7,760 bases of DNA from Candidatus Enterococcus ferrettii. GTDB lineage: Bacteria; Bacillota; Bacilli; Lactobacillales; Enterococcaceae. A program made the position numbers and the translations under genes. The first letter of the stretch is position 1, and each line of letters starts with the position of its first letter. This document shows, piece after piece, positions 4,528 through 7,760 of this stretch. The DNA lies in the NCBI RefSeq assembly GCF_017377655.1, contig NZ_JAFREL010000106.1:1-7760 (forward strand), read 5' to 3'. The notes under the pieces are model-generated. The model did no database searches, was not told where the DNA came from, and worked only from the letters and a program-made list of their open reading frames with translations.

Positions 4528-7500
4528 ATGATGCGGAAGAAATTAAATCTTAAAAGAGTAGGAGTAATTGTCTTCCCCCTCCTGTTGATTATAGGGATAC
4601 TGGTAGTAATGATTCCTCGAGGGGACCGACTAAAAGCCTCTAATGAAAATCCTTTTGTATCCATTACTACAGGAGAAGAAGCTGCTCCTGCGACAGGGTT
4701 TGAAACACAAGAAGAGTCAGCAGAGTTGACTTTAAAATCTACTACAACAACAGTAGTAAAGATTCCAATGAATAGTCAATTTGAAGTCCTTCCTATTGGT
4801 GAGTCAGGAAACGAGGTTTCTCTTCCTGAAATGAGTCAAGAGGAGTTTACGCAAAAAGAAACTCTTAAAAGTTGGCAGTCTCAATTAACTGAAACAAGCG
4901 CTGAAGTAATCGAAGAGACAGAACAAACAGAGGAAACAACGACTTCTTCTGAAATCCCTAAAGTGGAATTGGTCCCTTATTTACAAGTAGACATTGGGAA
5001 TGGCAACAAAGATCTTTATCTAAAGTTAGAGGCCAATCAAGGACAAAAGATTCGAGTGACAAAACATACTGAGGAAGGAATAGAACTATTTGTTCAGGAA
5101 GCTTTTGCGCCTGAGAATCAACAAACCTTAATGAAGTTTGTTAAAAATGAACCAATAGATGCTAATCCTGTAGTCCCTGAAGCAACTCCTGAAAATCCTT
5201 CAGAAGAAACAGAGGGAGAGAACCAAGAAGCTGTTATTCCTGAAGAAACAGAAGGAACTGCCCTACCTGAGGAAGAAATGGATGAAGGGGTATCTGGCGA
5301 CTCAATATTGGAATCACGGGCAGTTAGTAAAGACACCCCTTTTAAAGTGACTGTAGATGTAGGAAAAGAAACAGGTGTTGCCCCCTTTGATACAAAAAGT
5401 GGGGATGGATATGACAGTGGGAAAGACAATGATTTGGTTCGTACTTTCGATGCAGTCCAATATACGATTGGTTATGGAATTGAGGTTCCCGCTAATTTAG
5501 ATTATGAATCGTTAGAGGTTCGTTTAGATACGGTCTTACCGAATGCATGGAGAAAAGATTCCTCTGGTAAGTTAAGGCAAACAGCAGAAATTACTAATGG
5601 GACCGTCACAACAGAAGCAAATGGTTCAAAAACTTCCAAACACAGTGTGACGACAACTTTAGCAGGGACAGGACAAGGATGGTTTACAGAAAATGTCGAT
5701 ACCTATGGGGGAGTTAATGGTGACTTAATCCAACCTCAGTTTACTTTAACCATCGTTAGCGCAAAGAAAACGGATGGGTCAACGGTAGCCGTCAACCAAG
5801 TAGTAGACAGTAGTGTGATACCAGAGATGGCTACAGGCGCAGAAGCAAAGCTTACTGCGAAGCCTTATGTAGATGTAAAGTTAACTTCAACTCCAACGGT
5901 TATAGCTTCTTTCGAGGGTGCTACCGGAAGTAAAGATAAACCTAATACTATGATAAAAAATGTGGCAGCTTACACACAATTAAAGCCTTTACCAGGAAGG
6001 ACTGGTTCAGCAGCTAAAAGCATAAAAGGAAGCACCTATCCAGTGGGAGGGGTAGAGTACTCTCTTGACCAAAAAATAGTATACAACGGAAATGGATCAA
6101 GTAAAAATTTATCTATCGGAACGGATACAGATCCTATGGAAGTGATCATGTATGATGGTTTAAACAACTGGTTATCTAATAATCCCAAATATACTTCTGA
6201 ATACAGTTCCTATGCTTCTGTTTATAAACCAATGTCTCGTCAAGGCCTAAAAGCACCTGTGGGTTATACTCGAAAAACATACCCTCCCACTCAACAATCT
6301 AGTACTTTAATAGGTATTTATGACACTGGTCTTCCAAAAGCAGAAAATGTTGCCTCAAGTAATACCATAAAAATTACAAATACAGACTACACACCAGCTA
6401 GTGTAGGGAAAAACAAGTGGTTTTTAGATGGAAATCAAATGGATCCTAATGATGAACCTTTTTCGGTTGTAGCTATGCAGGTATTATTTCCTTATGAATA
6501 TTTAGAAAAACAAACAGGAACCGGAGCAACTTCAGTTAGTATGGACTATACCTTAAGTGTATCAAAGGTCAAGTATGAGGGAGTTGAACAAGATACCAGT
6601 TCCAGTCTTTTAGTATCATGGAATAAAGAATGGCCTGGAGGAATGAAGACTTATAGTGATTTCTTAAATATATACAAGGCTGGTTTAAGCACCGCTCCTG
6701 CAAATACTGTGAATTATGCTTCTTATGGTGATGGTTCGATTACTCAAGGGAGTAACATGTGGGGAAGCATTTATACGAGTTCAACAAATTATCGTTCAAA
6801 GAAAATGATTCAATATGGTAGATGGAATAGTAACAGTTTTCAATATGACTCTAGCAGATTAGTTACTTTCGATGATGGTACTACAGGAAGTAAAATTTCG
6901 GAACAATATTATGGAGTGGGAAGTAATTCTCCTAATACTACGTATCGTACACAGAATCAAATTGACAACGAGTATACATGGTATCCCAATGTAACTACTG
7001 CACAGGCTAATGGAGAAATTTCTGCAATAAAAACAGTTTATACGATTGACTCACCTAATGGAGCTGTTCTTCCAAGACGGTTGGTTCCATTAATTGCTAG
7101 TGGAAAAGTAGGCATTCAAGATGCTTCTGGTAATCCCAATGGATTATTTACCAATGCATTTGTTTATGATTCAGAGGATAAACAAATTCAGTATTATCCA
7201 ACTACCTCCAATGATTTGAATTATCAAGCGCCTACTTATACAGATGACGGGGCTATAGATATCGCGATGACACCTAAACTAGGATGGACAGATTCCTTGT
7301 ACATTCGATCGATGACTATTCGTCCTACCATCAGTGCCAATAAAACCGCTTATATCCCATCAGAGCCGATTCAATGGACGGTTGAGGGCAATATAGATAG
7401 TGGCGCAGATTCCAATCATAAGGTTCAGTTTAAAGTGACGATTCCAAAAGAAGTCCAATATACCAATGGCACGGCAGTAGACTATCAAGGAAATCCCTTA

Positions 7501-7760
7501 CCAGACCCCAGTGGGATGGAAAAAAATTCCGACGGCAGTTGGACACTGACTTGGGTATTAGATTATGCAGCAGGGAGTACCTATAATCCTAAGATAACCT
7601 TTGATACATCGATCATCCCTTCTCAGTTGAATTTTGTATTAAATTCTGCCACGTTAAAAGCTTCTGTGGTCAGTGATATTTGGCTAGAAAAGGATGATAC
7701 CATTCGAGATTCTTCTGCAGAAAGTCAACGAACGACAGGAACGAGTGTGATTGTCACCAA
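4528..7760 (+). CDS. Very large secreted surface protein, putative adhesin or pilus tip subunit, 3'-truncated by the window edge
   Basis: The frame is open from ATG 4528 to the window end (1077 full codons) with no stop, so the C-terminus and any anchor motif are unseen. Residues 3-10 are basic, ~11-29 form a hydrophobic export or membrane segment, and a signal-peptidase site is possible after Ala37. Two low-complexity acidic P/E/T/S-rich stretches follow: ~121-141 (SAEVIEETEQTEETTTSS) and ~205-255 (with PEETEG-like repeats), looking like flexible stalks. From ~263 the protein is rich in beta-strand-like Thr/Val/Ser/Tyr segments without cysteine. Residues ~932-1077 (from RPTISANKTAYIPSEPIQWTV) resemble an Ig-like, DUF11 or isopeptide-type repeat of large adhesins. 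No von Willebrand A domain is recognisable, unlike typical pilus tip proteins. I do not recognise a named family. Its place after the pilin suggests a surface-adhesion role, as tip subunit or independent wall protein; this is inference. The 489-base gap implies separate transcription. Confidence 0.85.
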   Translation, partial: MMRKKLNLKRVGVIVFPLLLIIGILVVMIPRGDRLKASNENPFVSITTGEEAAPATGFETQEESAELTLKSTTTTVVKIPMNSQFEVLPIGESGNEVSLPEMSQEEFTQKETLKSWQSQLTETSAEVIEETEQTEETTTSSEIPKVELVPYLQVDIGNGNKDLYLKLEANQGQKIRVTKHTEEGIELFVQEAFAPENQQTLMKFVKNEPIDANPVVPEATPENPSEETEGENQEAVIPEETEGTALPEEEMDEGVSGDSILESRAVSKDTPFKVTVDVGKETGVAPFDTKSGDGYDSGKDNDLVRTFDAVQYTIGYGIEVPANLDYESLEVRLDTVLPNAWRKDSSGKLRQTAEITNGTVTTEANGSKTSKHSVTTTLAGTGQGWFTENVDTYGGVNGDLIQPQFTLTIVSAKKTDGSTVAVNQVVDSSVIPEMATGAEAKLTAKPYVDVKLTSTPTVIASFEGATGSKDKPNTMIKNVAAYTQLKPLPGRTGSAAKSIKGSTYPVGGVEYSLDQKIVYNGNGSSKNLSIGTDTDPMEVIMYDGLNNWLSNNPKYTSEYSSYASVYKPMSRQGLKAPVGYTRKTYPPTQQSSTLIGIYDTGLPKAENVASSNTIKITNTDYTPASVGKNKWFLDGNQMDPNDEPFSVVAMQVLFPYEYLEKQTGTGATSVSMDYTLSVSKVKYEGVEQDTSSSLLVSWNKEWPGGMKTYSDFLNIYKAGLSTAPANTVNYASYGDGSITQGSNMWGSIYTSSTNYRSKKMIQYGRWNSNSFQYDSSRLVTFDDGTTGSKISEQYYGVGSNSPNTTYRTQNQIDNEYTWYPNVTTAQANGEISAIKTVYTIDSPNGAVLPRRLVPLIASGKVGIQDASGNPNGLFTNAFVYDSEDKQIQYYPTTSNDLNYQAPTYTDDGAIDIAMTPKLGWTDSLYIRSMTIRPTISANKTAYIPSEPIQWTVEGNIDSGADSNHKVQFKVTIPKEVQYTNGTAVDYQGNPLPDPSGMEKNSDGSWTLTWVLDYAAGSTYNPKITFDTSIIPSQLNFVLNSATLKASVVSDIWLEKDDTIRDSSAESQRTTGTSVIVT

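Noticed and set aside
4618..4626. RGD triplet at residues 31-33 of the adhesin
   Set aside because: It falls directly after the hydrophobic export segment and before the likely signal-peptidase site, so it is probably removed or at the membrane, and is unlikely to bind host cells.
5118..5429. 103-codon open frame on the minus strand rich in Ser and Pro
   Set aside because: It is antisense to the acidic repeat region of the adhesin, whose Glu/Gly/Thr codons read as Ser/Pro/Val on the other strand. No ribosome site or family signature supports it.

Overview
The window looks like chromosomal or plasmid accessory DNA from a low-GC Gram-positive coccus, most likely Enterococcus or a close relative. 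The reasons are AT-rich codon use, purine-rich Shine-Dalgarno sites, a sortase-anchored pilin with an LPFTG signal, and a large secreted adhesin-like protein. The genus is inferred from overall style and is not proven here.

Layout, all on the plus strand. (1) Positions 1-714 hold the C-terminal part of a tyrosine site-specific recombinase with its full catalytic set; its start lies before the window. (2) Positions 715-1273 contain no convincing gene, but hold poly-A/poly-T tracts, small inverted repeats, short repeats shared with other intergenic gaps, and an orphan Shine-Dalgarno site. (3) Positions 1274-2023 encode an OmpR-type winged-helix regulator whose receiver-like half lacks the phosphorylation residues; its start codon is unusual. 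(4) Positions 2245-4038 encode a complete backbone-type pilin: signal peptide, pilin motif VYPKN, isopeptide-domain signatures, E-box, LPFTG and membrane anchor. A strong stem-loop follows at 4094-4135. (5) A 489-base gap rich in small inverted repeats leads to (6) a very large exported protein starting at 4528 and open to the window end (at least 1077 codons). It has an N-terminal membrane-spanning signal, two acidic P/E/T-rich segments and a long beta-rich ectodomain.

The simplest reading is a surface-structure island: an integrase at one edge, a dedicated atypical regulator, a pilin that would be polymerised or anchored by a sortase, and a giant adhesin that may be a pilus tip subunit or a separate wall protein. 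No sortase gene is present in the window, so polymerisation would rely on one encoded beyond the right edge or elsewhere. The long gaps before each gene, with hairpins after the regulator and the pilin, suggest three separately controlled transcripts rather than one tight operon. Several short motifs recur in these gaps and could be binding sites for the regulator, but each is short enough to arise by chance in AT-rich DNA.
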